Assembly (NCBI RefSeq): GCF_003313245.1 | Contig: NZ_QJSD01000002.1 | Coordinates: 372,001-436,000 of the forward strand | From: Primorskyibacter marinus | Lineage (GTDB): Bacteria > Pseudomonadota > Alphaproteobacteria > Rhodobacterales > Rhodobacteraceae | DNA length: 64,000 nt | Reading direction: 5' to 3' | In this document: one piece after another, positions 26,415 through 34,535 of the stretch | Position numbering within the stretch: the stretch's first letter is position 1 | Layout of the letters: each line of letters opens with the position of its first letter | The notes under the pieces: generated by a model | Told to the model about the DNA's origin: nothing | Seen by the model: the letters and a program-made list of their open reading frames with translations, nothing else | The model's database searches: none | Program-made: the position numbers and the translations under genes

Positions 26415-27947
26415 CTATTTGATGCGCTGGCCGTTGGCCAGAACATGGCCCTGCTCGGTGATCTCGATGGTTGATTTCAACTCATCCTCACCGCCCGCTG
26501 GCACCGAGAACATGCTCAGCATCATCCGGGCACCCATCGCATCCTCTTCCTTGAGGAAACCCATCTGGATCAGCTTGTCGATGACCCCGTTCGCGCCGTT
26601 TACAGTGACGTTCAACGACCCTTCGGGGCGCGGCATACCGTCAAAGGTTGCCAGATCCGAGTTGTCGAAGGTGAAGGCACCGTCACCTGTCACACGCGCG
26701 CCGATCGCTTCGATCAGAAGCCCGCTCAGCGTCAGCGATTGCGGCTCTGCGGGTGTGATCTCACCCCTGTCGGCGGCGGCCATCTGCTCGGCGTCCATGA
26801 GGTCCACCAGCATCTTGACCTTCCCGGTCAGATCAAACGCCACGGTCGCCGGATCGCGCGGCAACACCTGGTTCGAATCGAAGATGTCCCAAAGCATGTC
26901 CGACATGGTGAACCCGGCAAGGTTCACGCCCAAGGCGACGTCGCTGGCCTCTTCGCTCTTGGAGACCGGCATCGTCAGGTTGACCGAGGCTTCCGACATC
27001 GCGGATTCAATTGGGAAGGGCAATTCGTTGCCCGAGAAACTTGTGGTAAGGTCGGTTGCGCCTGCTGCGTAGCTGATGGAATCGGCGTCCATCTGTAGCC
27101 GAAGATTGCCGCCACCCGAGCTGGTCTTGCCAGTTGTCGCCTCGCCGTCCTCGCTCGCGGCGAAGGTGCCTGATCCGCCAGTGTGGGTGATCATGCCATT
27201 GGCGGCAAAGCCTGCGGCCAGCATGGCGGGCATGTCTTCGGGATCCATATCCAGCGGGATCGTGGTGTCGCCTTCGAATGACACCTCGGAAACAGTCCCG
27301 GTGAACTCCACCGCATTTCCGGTTTCCGGATCTTTGAACGCGGCGTCATACTCCAGGCCGCCCGTGGTCATCGACTGCGAAATCTCGCGCAGCTCACCCA
27401 CAGAGACGCGCGCGGTGCCGGTGATGTCTTTCAAGTTGAAATCGGCGCGTGCGGCATCGCGGCCCAGCGTTTCGCCATCCACGTTGAGTTCCGACAGGCG
27501 CATTCCCAGACTGTCGGCGGTGTAATCGTAAACCATGTCGCCGGGTTCGCCGGACACGACCATCTGCAACCCCTGTTGGGCATAGTCGATGGTCAGATCG
27601 AAAGGCTCGCCATCAGGGACGTCGTTCATCTTCAGCTGGATCGGCATATTTTCGGGAAAGGTCACGCGCACGCTTCCGTCGCCCAGATCTTCGAACGTGA
27701 CCTCGGACGCGGAAAAGGCCATGGTGCCACCGCCTTCGGGGATGTCCATCGACAGGCCCATATCGGTGATGGTCAGGGCGTTGCCGGATGTCGATTCGGT
27801 GCCTGTCACGCTATAGCCGAAACTGGTCATATAGGCTTCCAGATCGTCCCAGACCTGCTGTGGGGTCACATCCGCCCAGGCGGGCTGTGCGGCGATCACG
27901 GCGACCGAGGCGACGGCGGAATACATCAACTTTGAACGGCGGAACAT
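26415..27947 (-). CDS. DUF2125 domain protein, periplasmic
   Basis: This 510-residue exported protein has a signal peptide (about 1-25, ending PAWA before DV). The mature part is acidic and built of repeated beta-strand segments (LSELNVDGETLG, SYAAGATDLTTSFSG, and the LTLSGLLIEAIGARVTGDGAF block), a pattern I link to DUF2125, related to AsmA-like lipid-handling or outer-membrane homeostasis proteins. No enzyme motif is visible. GGAGAAG precedes the ATG at 27947. It is divergent from the SDR gene, with 187 bases between starts. Confidence 0.8.
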   Translation of the reverse strand: MFRRSKLMYSAVASVAVIAAQPAWADVTPQQVWDDLEAYMTSFGYSVTGTESTSGNALTITDMGLSMDIPEGGGTMAFSASEVTFEDLGDGSVRVTFPENMPIQLKMNDVPDGEPFDLTIDYAQQGLQMVVSGEPGDMVYDYTADSLGMRLSELNVDGETLGRDAARADFNLKDITGTARVSVGELREISQSMTTGGLEYDAAFKDPETGNAVEFTGTVSEVSFEGDTTIPLDMDPEDMPAMLAAGFAANGMITHTGGSGTFAASEDGEATTGKTSSGGGNLRLQMDADSISYAAGATDLTTSFSGNELPFPIESAMSEASVNLTMPVSKSEEASDVALGVNLAGFTMSDMLWDIFDSNQVLPRDPATVAFDLTGKVKMLVDLMDAEQMAAADRGEITPAEPQSLTLSGLLIEAIGARVTGDGAFTFDNSDLATFDGMPRPEGSLNVTVNGANGVIDKLIQMGFLKEEDAMGARMMLSMFSVPAGGEDELKSTIEITEQGHVLANGQRIK

Positions 27948-28134
27948 TACGGGCTTCTCCAATTTCTTAATCCCCTTCAACTTCGGTTGCGCAGCGGGCA
28001 GGGTCAAGGTCAGGGAATCCGGAAGTCGGATTTCGGTGCCCATCCCGGCCATTTGCAGCGCATGCAGCATATGGACCTTTACGGCACCGCTGCGCTAGCA
28101 ATGGTCGGTAGAACGAAATACAGGGAGAGTGGCA

Positions 28135-28887
28135 ATGCAAAATCTTGATGGCAAGGTCGTGATGATCACCGGTGCCAGCCGCGGGATCGGGGCGGCCGCA
28201 GCCCGGACATTCGCCGATGCGGGCGCAAAGGTGGCCCTGGTTGCGCGCAGTGAAGACGCGGTTGCGGATCTGGCCGGTGAAATCGGTCCGCAGGCCATTG
28301 CTATTCCCTGCGATGTCAGCCGTTTCTGGGAGGTCGAGGCCGCAGTGAATGCCTGCCTGGATGCGTTCGGCAGGCTTGACGTGTTGATTGGCAATGCCGG
28401 TGTGATCGAGCCGATTTCCCTGCTGGCCGAGGCCGATCCCGAAGGCTGGGGGCATGCCATCGACATCAACCTGAAAGGCGTGTTTTACGGCATGCGGGCG
28501 GCGATGCCGGTGATGATGAAGGCCGGTGGCGGCACGATCCTGACGATCAGCTCCGGGGCTGCGCATGGCCCTGTCGAGGCATGGTCACATTACTGTGCGT
28601 CCAAGGCGGGCGCTGCAATGCTGACCCGTTGCGCCGACAAGGAAGGCCGCGAGGCCGGCATTCGCGCCATCGGTCTCAGCCCCGGCACGGTGGCCACGCA
28701 GATGCAGCGCGAGATCAAGGCCAGCGGCGTGAACCCGGTCAGCAAGCTGGACTGGTCCGATCACATCCCGCCCGATTGGCCCGCGCAGACCTTGCTATGG
28801 ATGTGCAGCCCCGAGGCAGACGCATGGCTGGGCGACGAAATTTCGCTGCGGGACGAGGACATCCGCAAGCGGGTCGGGCTGACGTGA
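28135..28887 (+). CDS. Short-chain dehydrogenase/reductase
   Basis: This 250-residue classical SDR has the cofactor motif TGASRGIG (12-19), NAG in GNAGVIEP and the catalytic Ser140, Tyr153 and Lys157 (SSGAAHGPVEAWSHYCASK). AREA-type Arg near residue 38 suggests NADP(H). The substrate cannot be inferred. The ATG at 28135 has AGGGAG seven bases upstream. The GTG at 28129 overlaps that site and is rejected. It is coupled to the next gene by a GTGA overlap, so oxidoreduction and crotonase chemistry probably act on one acyl-CoA or ketone substrate. Confidence 0.92.
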   Translation: MQNLDGKVVMITGASRGIGAAAARTFADAGAKVALVARSEDAVADLAGEIGPQAIAIPCDVSRFWEVEAAVNACLDAFGRLDVLIGNAGVIEPISLLAEADPEGWGHAIDINLKGVFYGMRAAMPVMMKAGGGTILTISSGAAHGPVEAWSHYCASKAGAAMLTRCADKEGREAGIRAIGLSPGTVATQMQREIKASGVNPVSKLDWSDHIPPDWPAQTLLWMCSPEADAWLGDEISLRDEDIRKRVGLT

Positions 28888-29492
28888 TCGTTGTTGAAAA
28901 AGACGGCGGGCTGTGGATCGCGCGGATCAACCGCCCCGACAAGGCAAACTCGTTGACGCCCGAGATGCTGGAAGAGCTGGCAGAGATCGCCGAGGCGGCG
29001 CAGGACGCAAAGGCTCTCATCCTGACGGGCACGGGCAAGGTGTTCTCTGCCGGTGCCGATCTGGAGGCCGCGCGCGCTGGGATGGCCACCAGCCCGCTAT
29101 GGGAGCGGTTGTCCAGCGCCATCGCAGCCTTGCCGGGGCTTAGCATTGCCGCACTGAACGGGACAATCGCCGGTGGTTCGATGGGGATGGCGCTGGCTTG
29201 CGACATCCGGATCGCGGTGCCATCGGCAAAGGTGTTCTACCCGGTGATGAAACTGGGCTTCTTGCCGCAGCCCTCGGACCCGCGCCGCATGATAGACCTG
29301 ATCGGGCGGTCGCGGACGGCGATGATCCTGATGGCGGGACAAAAAATCGAAGCGTCCGAGGCGCAGACATGGGGGCTGATAGACCGTCTGGTCGCGCCCG
29401 AAAGTTTGATCGACGAAGCGCGCGCGCTTACCGTTGACAGTCTGGCGGCTGACCCCGCCATTGCCCGAGGGATCAAGGATGTGCTCCGCTGA
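28884..29492 (+). CDS. Enoyl-CoA hydratase/isomerase (crotonase) family protein, short
   Basis: This 202-residue crotonase-fold protein is shorter than the usual 255-260. It keeps RINRPDKANSLTPEML and the oxyanion-hole segments SAGADLEA and GTIAGGSMGMALACDIRIA. By eye, both glutamates of classical hydratases are absent: the GGCELA-type Glu is replaced within GGSMGMA and the second falls in YPVMKLG. It may therefore be an isomerase, hydrolase or binding protein rather than a hydratase. The start is the GTG at 28884, overlapping the SDR stop (GTGA), which indicates tight coupling. Confidence 0.85.
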   Translation: MIVVEKDGGLWIARINRPDKANSLTPEMLEELAEIAEAAQDAKALILTGTGKVFSAGADLEAARAGMATSPLWERLSSAIAALPGLSIAALNGTIAGGSMGMALACDIRIAVPSAKVFYPVMKLGFLPQPSDPRRMIDLIGRSRTAMILMAGQKIEASEAQTWGLIDRLVAPESLIDEARALTVDSLAADPAIARGIKDVLR

Positions 29493-29728
29493 AGGGGCAC
29501 GCCAGAAATCGCGCAAGTCGCTTTCCATCAACGTGGCAATACGGGTGTTGATGATCTTCAACATTCCATCACGCTGGACATGACAACCGCATGACGCCGA
29601 ACCGCGCCCGTCGGCACAATTTGGCGGAGGCAGGATCAGAAGCCTTGGAAACGCAAAATCTTTCTTGTGGCCGAGGCGGCTGTTTGGCTACACGGTGACC
29701 GGGTAGGGGTGGCGTCAGGGGCTTGAAC

Positions 29729-31072
29729 ATGGACTGGGATCTGTCGCAACAGCCGGAACTGGTGCAGACCGCCGCTGCCTATGCGTTGCAGGGCTGGCAG
29801 ATCGCGCTTGCATGGATCGTGCAGCCGGCCTCGTGGTCGCAGCTGGCCTTGCTCGCCCTTGCCTATGTTCTGGCGGTGCTGGTGTCGCGGCGTTTGGCCC
29901 CGTTCCTGAGCAATTTTCTGACCCCGGCACCGGCACAGCGCAATATCATCGCAAGCGCGCGTCGTTTTGCACTGCTGTTCCTGCCGCTTTTGCTGCCCCT
30001 GCTCGCCTATGCCTTCACTGCGATTGGCGAGGCAATCACCCTGTCGGCCTTTGGTGCCACGGCCGTCATCGCCTTTGGCAAGCGGGTGTTCCTGTTCCTT
30101 GCCGCGCGCGTCCTTGTCAACGAGACCATCCGCGATCCGTTCCTGAAGCTGCTTGGCCGGTATGTCCTGCTGCCGGTGATGGCGCTTTACACATTGGGCC
30201 TTCTCGATGCGGCCTCTGCGCAGTTGAACGCGATGACCATCCAGATGGGCAATATCACCTTTTCGGTCATGGCGCTGGTGCGGGGGCTGATCGCGGGCGC
30301 GTTGCTGTTCTGGCTGGGGCGCTGGTCCAACGATCAATCCTCCGCCTACCTGCAAAAGCAGGAAGAGCTGCGCCCCGCGACACGACAGCTTGCCGCGAAA
30401 GCCGCCGAGATTGCCATTTTCGGGGCCGCCTTTCTGCTGTTGATGAACATCATGGGCATCTCGCTGACCTCGCTCGCCGTGCTGGGCGGGGCGATCGGCG
30501 TGGGGCTTGGGTTCGGCCTGCAAAAGATCGCCGCGAACTTCATCTCGGGCGTGATCCTGCTGATCGAAGGGCAGGCCACGGTCGGCGATTTTGTCGAGCT
30601 TGATGACGGCCAGGCCGGCACCATCGTCAAGACCACCGCCCGTGCAATGATCCTTGAGACTTTTGATGGCCGCTGGGTCGTGGTGCCGAACGAGGATTTC
30701 ATCACCACCCGCGTCGTCAACTATTCCGACAGCGGCTCGGCAAACCGCTACGAGGCGCCGTTCAGTGTTTCCTACGACACCGATATCAACGCCGTGCCCG
30801 CGATCATCGAGGCGGCTGTCGCCACCCATCCGGGCATCCTGCAAGCGCCCTACCCACCGGATTGCGAATTGCGCGGGTTTGGCGAGTCCGGCATCGATTT
30901 TGCCGTCGAGTTCTGGGTCAACGGGCTGGATGACGGGCCGAACAAATTCACCTCGGACGTGCTGTTCCTGATCTGGAACGCGCTCAAGGACAATGGCATC
31001 GAGATCCCCTATCCGCACCGCGTGATCGAGTTGAAAGGCACGCAGCCTCCAGTACCGCAGGCAGCGACATGA
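29729..31072 (+). CDS. MscS-family mechanosensitive ion channel
   Basis: This 447-residue inner-membrane channel should release solutes under hypo-osmotic shock. An N-terminal region with about four hydrophobic segments precedes the conserved MscS core: the pore helix region LGGAIGVGLGFGLQKIAANF, the beta domain VGDFVELDDGQAGTIVKTTAR, and VVVPNEDFITTRVVNYS. The cytoplasmic cage follows. The ATG at 29729 has AGGGG upstream. An in-frame TTG lies two codons earlier. Its stop overlaps the next gene by 4 bases (ATGA). Confidence 0.93.
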   Translation: MDWDLSQQPELVQTAAAYALQGWQIALAWIVQPASWSQLALLALAYVLAVLVSRRLAPFLSNFLTPAPAQRNIIASARRFALLFLPLLLPLLAYAFTAIGEAITLSAFGATAVIAFGKRVFLFLAARVLVNETIRDPFLKLLGRYVLLPVMALYTLGLLDAASAQLNAMTIQMGNITFSVMALVRGLIAGALLFWLGRWSNDQSSAYLQKQEELRPATRQLAAKAAEIAIFGAAFLLLMNIMGISLTSLAVLGGAIGVGLGFGLQKIAANFISGVILLIEGQATVGDFVELDDGQAGTIVKTTARAMILETFDGRWVVVPNEDFITTRVVNYSDSGSANRYEAPFSVSYDTDINAVPAIIEAAVATHPGILQAPYPPDCELRGFGESGIDFAVEFWVNGLDDGPNKFTSDVLFLIWNALKDNGIEIPYPHRVIELKGTQPPVPQAAT

Positions 31073-32241
31073 GTGACGCGCTGGTCATCGGGGGCGGCCC
31101 GGCCGGGCTGATGGCGGCCGAGGCACTGGCCGATGCCGGGTGCCAGGTTACTGTGGCCGACGCCAAGCCCTCTTTCGGGCGCAAGTTCCTGATGGCGGGC
31201 AAGTCCGGGCTGAACCTGACACGGGATGAGCAGTTCGACAGATTTCTGGCATCTTACCCCGACATGCCGCCGCAACTGCGTGCGGCGCTGGATGCGTTCG
31301 GGCCCGAAGACGTGCAGGCGTGGGCCCGTGATCTTGGGCAAGAGATTTTCACCGGATCCACCGCCCGCGTTTTTCCCAAGGCGATGAAGGCCTCACCCCT
31401 GCTGCGCGCTTGGTTGGCGCGGCTCACGGAAAAGGGCGTCACGTTGCAACGACGATGGCGCTGGACCGGTTGGCGGGGCGACACCGCGATGTTCGACACG
31501 CCTGACGGCCCGCAGACGATCGCCCCGCAGGTCACCGTGTTGGCACTTGGCGGCGCAAGCTGGGCGCGGCTTGGCTCTGACGGTCAGTGGGCCGCGATGC
31601 TTGCCGGTCAGGGGATCGACCTTGCGCCGTTCCTGCCGTCCAATACGGGCCTTCGCGTCGACTGGACGCCGCATATGACCCGGCACTTCGGCGCACCTTT
31701 GAAGAATATCCGACTGACCGCCGGTGCCGAGGCCCTGCGCGGCGAGGCGATGATTTCTGCGCGCGGTCTTGAAGGCGGGGGCATCTACGCGCTGACACCG
31801 TCGCTGCGGGGCGGCGCAGACCTGATCCTCGACCTTGCCCCTGACCGCGACGCGAACGACATCGCAAGCCGCATCGCACGTCCGCGCGGCAAGACCAGCT
31901 ACACCAACCACCTGCGCAAGGTGCTTAAACTGGAGCCGCAGAAAATCGCGCTGCTGATGGAATTTGCCGGTCCGCTGTCAAATTTCCCCGAAGTGCTGGC
32001 CCAGCAGATCAAGGCCCTGCCGATCCGTCATTCCGGCCTGCGCCCGCTGGACGAGGCGATCTCTACCGCCGGTGGCGTGCCGTTCAGCGCGTTGGACGAT
32101 GGGCTTATGCTTCGAGCGATGCCGGGCGTTTTCGCTGCGGGCGAGATGCTGGATTGGGACGCGCCCACCGGCGGCTATCTGCTGACCGCCTGCCTTGCCA
32201 CCGGACTGCACGCGGGCCGCGCTGCGGCTGCGTATGGCTGA
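31069..32241 (+). CDS. HI0933/TIGR03862-type FAD-dependent flavoprotein
   Basis: This 390-residue flavoprotein has an N-terminal FAD dinucleotide fold VIGGGPAGLMAAEAL, the GRKFLMAGKSGLNLT segment typical of the HI0933 family, FTGSTARVFP, and the C-terminal FAD signature GVFAAGEMLDWDAPTGGYLL. Members of this group are of unknown function, and some relatives act on tRNA or in redox reactions. It is coupled to the MscS gene by an ATGA overlap, yet no functional link is evident. It converges on the glutathione transferase gene 50 bases further on. Confidence 0.9.
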   Translation: MSDALVIGGGPAGLMAAEALADAGCQVTVADAKPSFGRKFLMAGKSGLNLTRDEQFDRFLASYPDMPPQLRAALDAFGPEDVQAWARDLGQEIFTGSTARVFPKAMKASPLLRAWLARLTEKGVTLQRRWRWTGWRGDTAMFDTPDGPQTIAPQVTVLALGGASWARLGSDGQWAAMLAGQGIDLAPFLPSNTGLRVDWTPHMTRHFGAPLKNIRLTAGAEALRGEAMISARGLEGGGIYALTPSLRGGADLILDLAPDRDANDIASRIARPRGKTSYTNHLRKVLKLEPQKIALLMEFAGPLSNFPEVLAQQIKALPIRHSGLRPLDEAISTAGGVPFSALDDGLMLRAMPGVFAAGEMLDWDAPTGGYLLTACLATGLHAGRAAAAYG

Positions 32242-32291
32242 CGCCGCACTGGCCCGGATCTTAGTGGTTCGGGGCCACGCCCACCGACGGG

Positions 32292-32882
32292 TCAGGCACC
32301 GTAGGCAACGGTGCGTTGAAACGCTTCACGTCCGCGCAGGCGTTTGAGGTAGTCTACAAACTCTGCCGAGGCATCGGGGAATTTCGCGGTGCGCGACCAG
32401 CCGCCGCAATGGCCAAGAATGATGTCCGGGATCGTCAGATCCTCGCCCATCAGGAACGGCCCACGGATTTCACCGGTCAGACGTTCCAGATTGCGCGAAA
32501 ACTCCAGCTTCAGACTGTCCTTGATCGCGGGAACCCGCTCTTCCTTCGGCAGGATGAAACTGTGCCGCGCCGCTGCCCACAGGACCGAGTCGATTTCGTC
32601 GAGGATGCGGAAGGTCAGCGCATCCTGACGCGCCCGGTCCAGCGTGCCGGCGGGGCAGGTCAGCGCGCCGTGCTTGTCCGCCAGATACGTCAAAATCGCG
32701 GTCGAATCAGGGATCACCGCGTCACCTTCCAGCAAGACCGGGATCTTGCCCAGCGGGCTGACAGCGGTCACCTCGTCAGATCGGGGCGCGGCGGGACGGT
32801 GTTCAAACGGCACGCCCAGTTCTTCCAGACACCACAGAACCCTGAACGTGCGGCTCTGAACGCCACCGATAACCGTATACAT
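32292..32882 (-). CDS. Glutathione S-transferase family protein
   Basis: This 196-residue protein has the GST layout: an N-terminal thioredoxin-like domain with RTFRVLWCLEELGVPFE, SPLGKIPVL and the glutathione-binding DSTAILTYLA, then an all-alpha C-terminal domain with DLTIPDIILGHCG. It should bind glutathione in the cytoplasm. Substrate class is not evident. The ATG at 32882 has GGGGGAGG seven bases upstream. In-frame sequence upstream is not GST-like. gshA, which makes the first glutathione precursor, is in the same window but is not linked. Confidence 0.92.
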   Translation of the reverse strand: MYTVIGGVQSRTFRVLWCLEELGVPFEHRPAAPRSDEVTAVSPLGKIPVLLEGDAVIPDSTAILTYLADKHGALTCPAGTLDRARQDALTFRILDEIDSVLWAAARHSFILPKEERVPAIKDSLKLEFSRNLERLTGEIRGPFLMGEDLTIPDIILGHCGGWSRTAKFPDASAEFVDYLKRLRGREAFQRTVAYGA

Positions 32883-33030
32883 ATTATCGCCTCCCCCGTT
32901 TCTCACGGCCAGACTGCGCGCTGCGTCTTGCCGTGACAAGCCCACAAACGGGCCGCTTCGCACGTTGTGGGATAACCGATTGCCCCAGGTTCGCAAAGCT
33001 GCCGTCGCCATAGCAAGCGCAAATCCGGTG

Positions 33031-34056
33031 TTAGCGCCGCGCCAACATCGACAGCCGAATCAGAACCCGTTCGACAAGCGCCATGGTCGGAGCGTGCTGA
33101 CCGGCAGAGCGCAGTTGAAGTTCCGTATCCGTCAGCATCGTCATGGCTTGTTCCAGCCGCGCTGTGCCCCAGTTCTGCGCCTGCCGCATCACCCGGTCGC
33201 GCCGCGGGCCGAACACCGGCGGGCGCAGCTTGCCGATGCCCGATCCAGCACCGCCGGGGTCCGATGCGACCTTGTGCAGGATCTTGAAATGCCGCGTCGC
33301 GCCGATCATCAGGGCAACCGCGTTGGTGCCTTGTGACTGCAACCGCGCCATGACCGGGCCAATCTCGCCGGTGCGCGCCTCTGCGACGATATTGAGGATG
33401 TCGTCGACCTCTGCCTCCGTCGAACTGGGGGCGCAGGCCGCCACATCCTCTGCCGTGGCGGGCGCATCCTGACCCAGCATATACAGCGCCAGCTTTTCGA
33501 CGGTCTGACGAAAATCACCGGGGTCGAGATGCCGCGACAGCATGGTCAAGGCCTCCATCGCGTCCACTGACGGCGCGGGCAGGCCAGAGCGCTTGAGATC
33601 TGCCTCGATCTCGGCCCGGCTGGGCGGGTCATCGTAAATGCCGACGGCATAGGCGTTGGGGTGGCTTTCGAACAGCTTGCGCAAGGCGGATTTCGCGGTC
33701 AGCTGCCCGGCGGTCACGATCACCTGCGCATCGCCCGGCTGCCAATCCTGAAGCGCCGCCGTCACCACCTTGGCGATCCCGTCCGTGGCCTCTTCGAGAA
33801 AGGCGACACGCGGACCGGGAAAAAAGCTTTGCGCCTTGATCGCGTCGGACAGGGCTGCGGGGTCCTTGCGCAGATCGGCGGCGGGCAGGCGCGTCAGCCG
33901 CATTTCCTCTTCGCCCTCGGGCCCGATCAGGGCGGCAATCACCTGCTGACGTTTCAGCGCGACGCGCATCGCGTCGGGACCAAAGATCAGCAGGCCGGTC
34001 TTGGCCGGGTCGGGCTTTGCAAAATAGCCCGCCGCATCGCGCGCGGACAGTTTCAT
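33031..34056 (-). CDS. holA: DNA polymerase III subunit delta
   Basis: This 341-residue clamp-loader subunit opens the beta sliding clamp. It shows the HolA pattern LLIFGPDAMRVALKR, FFPGPRVAFLEEATDG, RKLFESHPNAYAV, and a C-terminal RDRVMRQAQNWGTARL domain. There is no functional Walker motif, as expected. The ATG overlaps the lptE stop by 4 bases, and the order leuS-lptE-holA is conserved in many proteobacteria, which supports the call. Confidence 0.93.
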   Translation of the reverse strand: MKLSARDAAGYFAKPDPAKTGLLIFGPDAMRVALKRQQVIAALIGPEGEEEMRLTRLPAADLRKDPAALSDAIKAQSFFPGPRVAFLEEATDGIAKVVTAALQDWQPGDAQVIVTAGQLTAKSALRKLFESHPNAYAVGIYDDPPSRAEIEADLKRSGLPAPSVDAMEALTMLSRHLDPGDFRQTVEKLALYMLGQDAPATAEDVAACAPSSTEAEVDDILNIVAEARTGEIGPVMARLQSQGTNAVALMIGATRHFKILHKVASDPGGAGSGIGKLRPPVFGPRRDRVMRQAQNWGTARLEQAMTMLTDTELQLRSAGQHAPTMALVERVLIRLSMLARR

Positions 34057-34535
34057 GCGGGCAGGTCCGGGGCCTGAAGAAGCAGCTGATCGACCAGTTG
34101 ATCGGCGAGAATGATCATCAGCCTTGCGGCGGCGTCGCGTTGCGATGCCTGCGTGGCGACGGTGGATCCAGTGGGCGAATAGGACGAAAAGCTGTCAACC
34201 TTGCCGGAGGCCACAACGCGGTCATCGGTATCGGTCAGCGACCATGTCGCCGACCCCGACATATGATAGCGCGAGGTCACGCCTTCCGACGTTGTCCCAA
34301 GATCGTCCCGTCCGGTCTTGAGCGCATAGCTCAGTAAAAACCGGCCAGACGGCGCATGGCCAAGACGCTCTTCCAGACGCTGGTTGAGAAGATAATCGTT
34401 TCGGCCATCGGGTGCATCCAGACGCACCTGCCCCTGCAACGCCGATGCGCCGCCGCGCGGCCCGTAGGCAGGCGTAAAGCCGCAGGCCCCGAGGGCCAGC
34501 GCAGACAGCAGGAAAAGGCGGCGATCAGACGACAA
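34053..34535 (-). CDS. lptE: LPS-assembly lipoprotein LptE
   Basis: This outer-membrane lipoprotein of about 160 residues should plug and assist LptD in lipopolysaccharide export. The N-terminus [19 protein letters not shown] is a lipoprotein signal with lipobox LGAC. The rest is short and variable, as usual for Lpt[12 protein letters not shown] and [18 protein letters not shown]. The start is taken as the TTG at 34535, inside the last codons of leuS (11-base overlap). No good ribosome-binding site is seen, which suggests coupling to leuS translation. The identification rests on lipoprotein signal, size and its position between leuS and holA. Confidence 0.85.
   Translation of the reverse strand: MSSDRRLFLLSALALGACGFTPAYGPRGGASALQGQVRLDAPDGRNDYLLNQRLEERLGHAPSGRFLLSYALKTGRDDLGTTSEGVTSRYHMSGSATWSLTDTDDRVVASGKVDSFSSYSPTGSTVATQASQRDAAARLMIILADQLVDQLLLQAPDLPA

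Noticed and set aside
29097-29564. A 155-codon minus-strand frame opposite the crotonase gene
   Set aside because: Its first 24 codons look protein-like, but the rest is the shadow of the crotonase gene and no ribosome-binding site is present.
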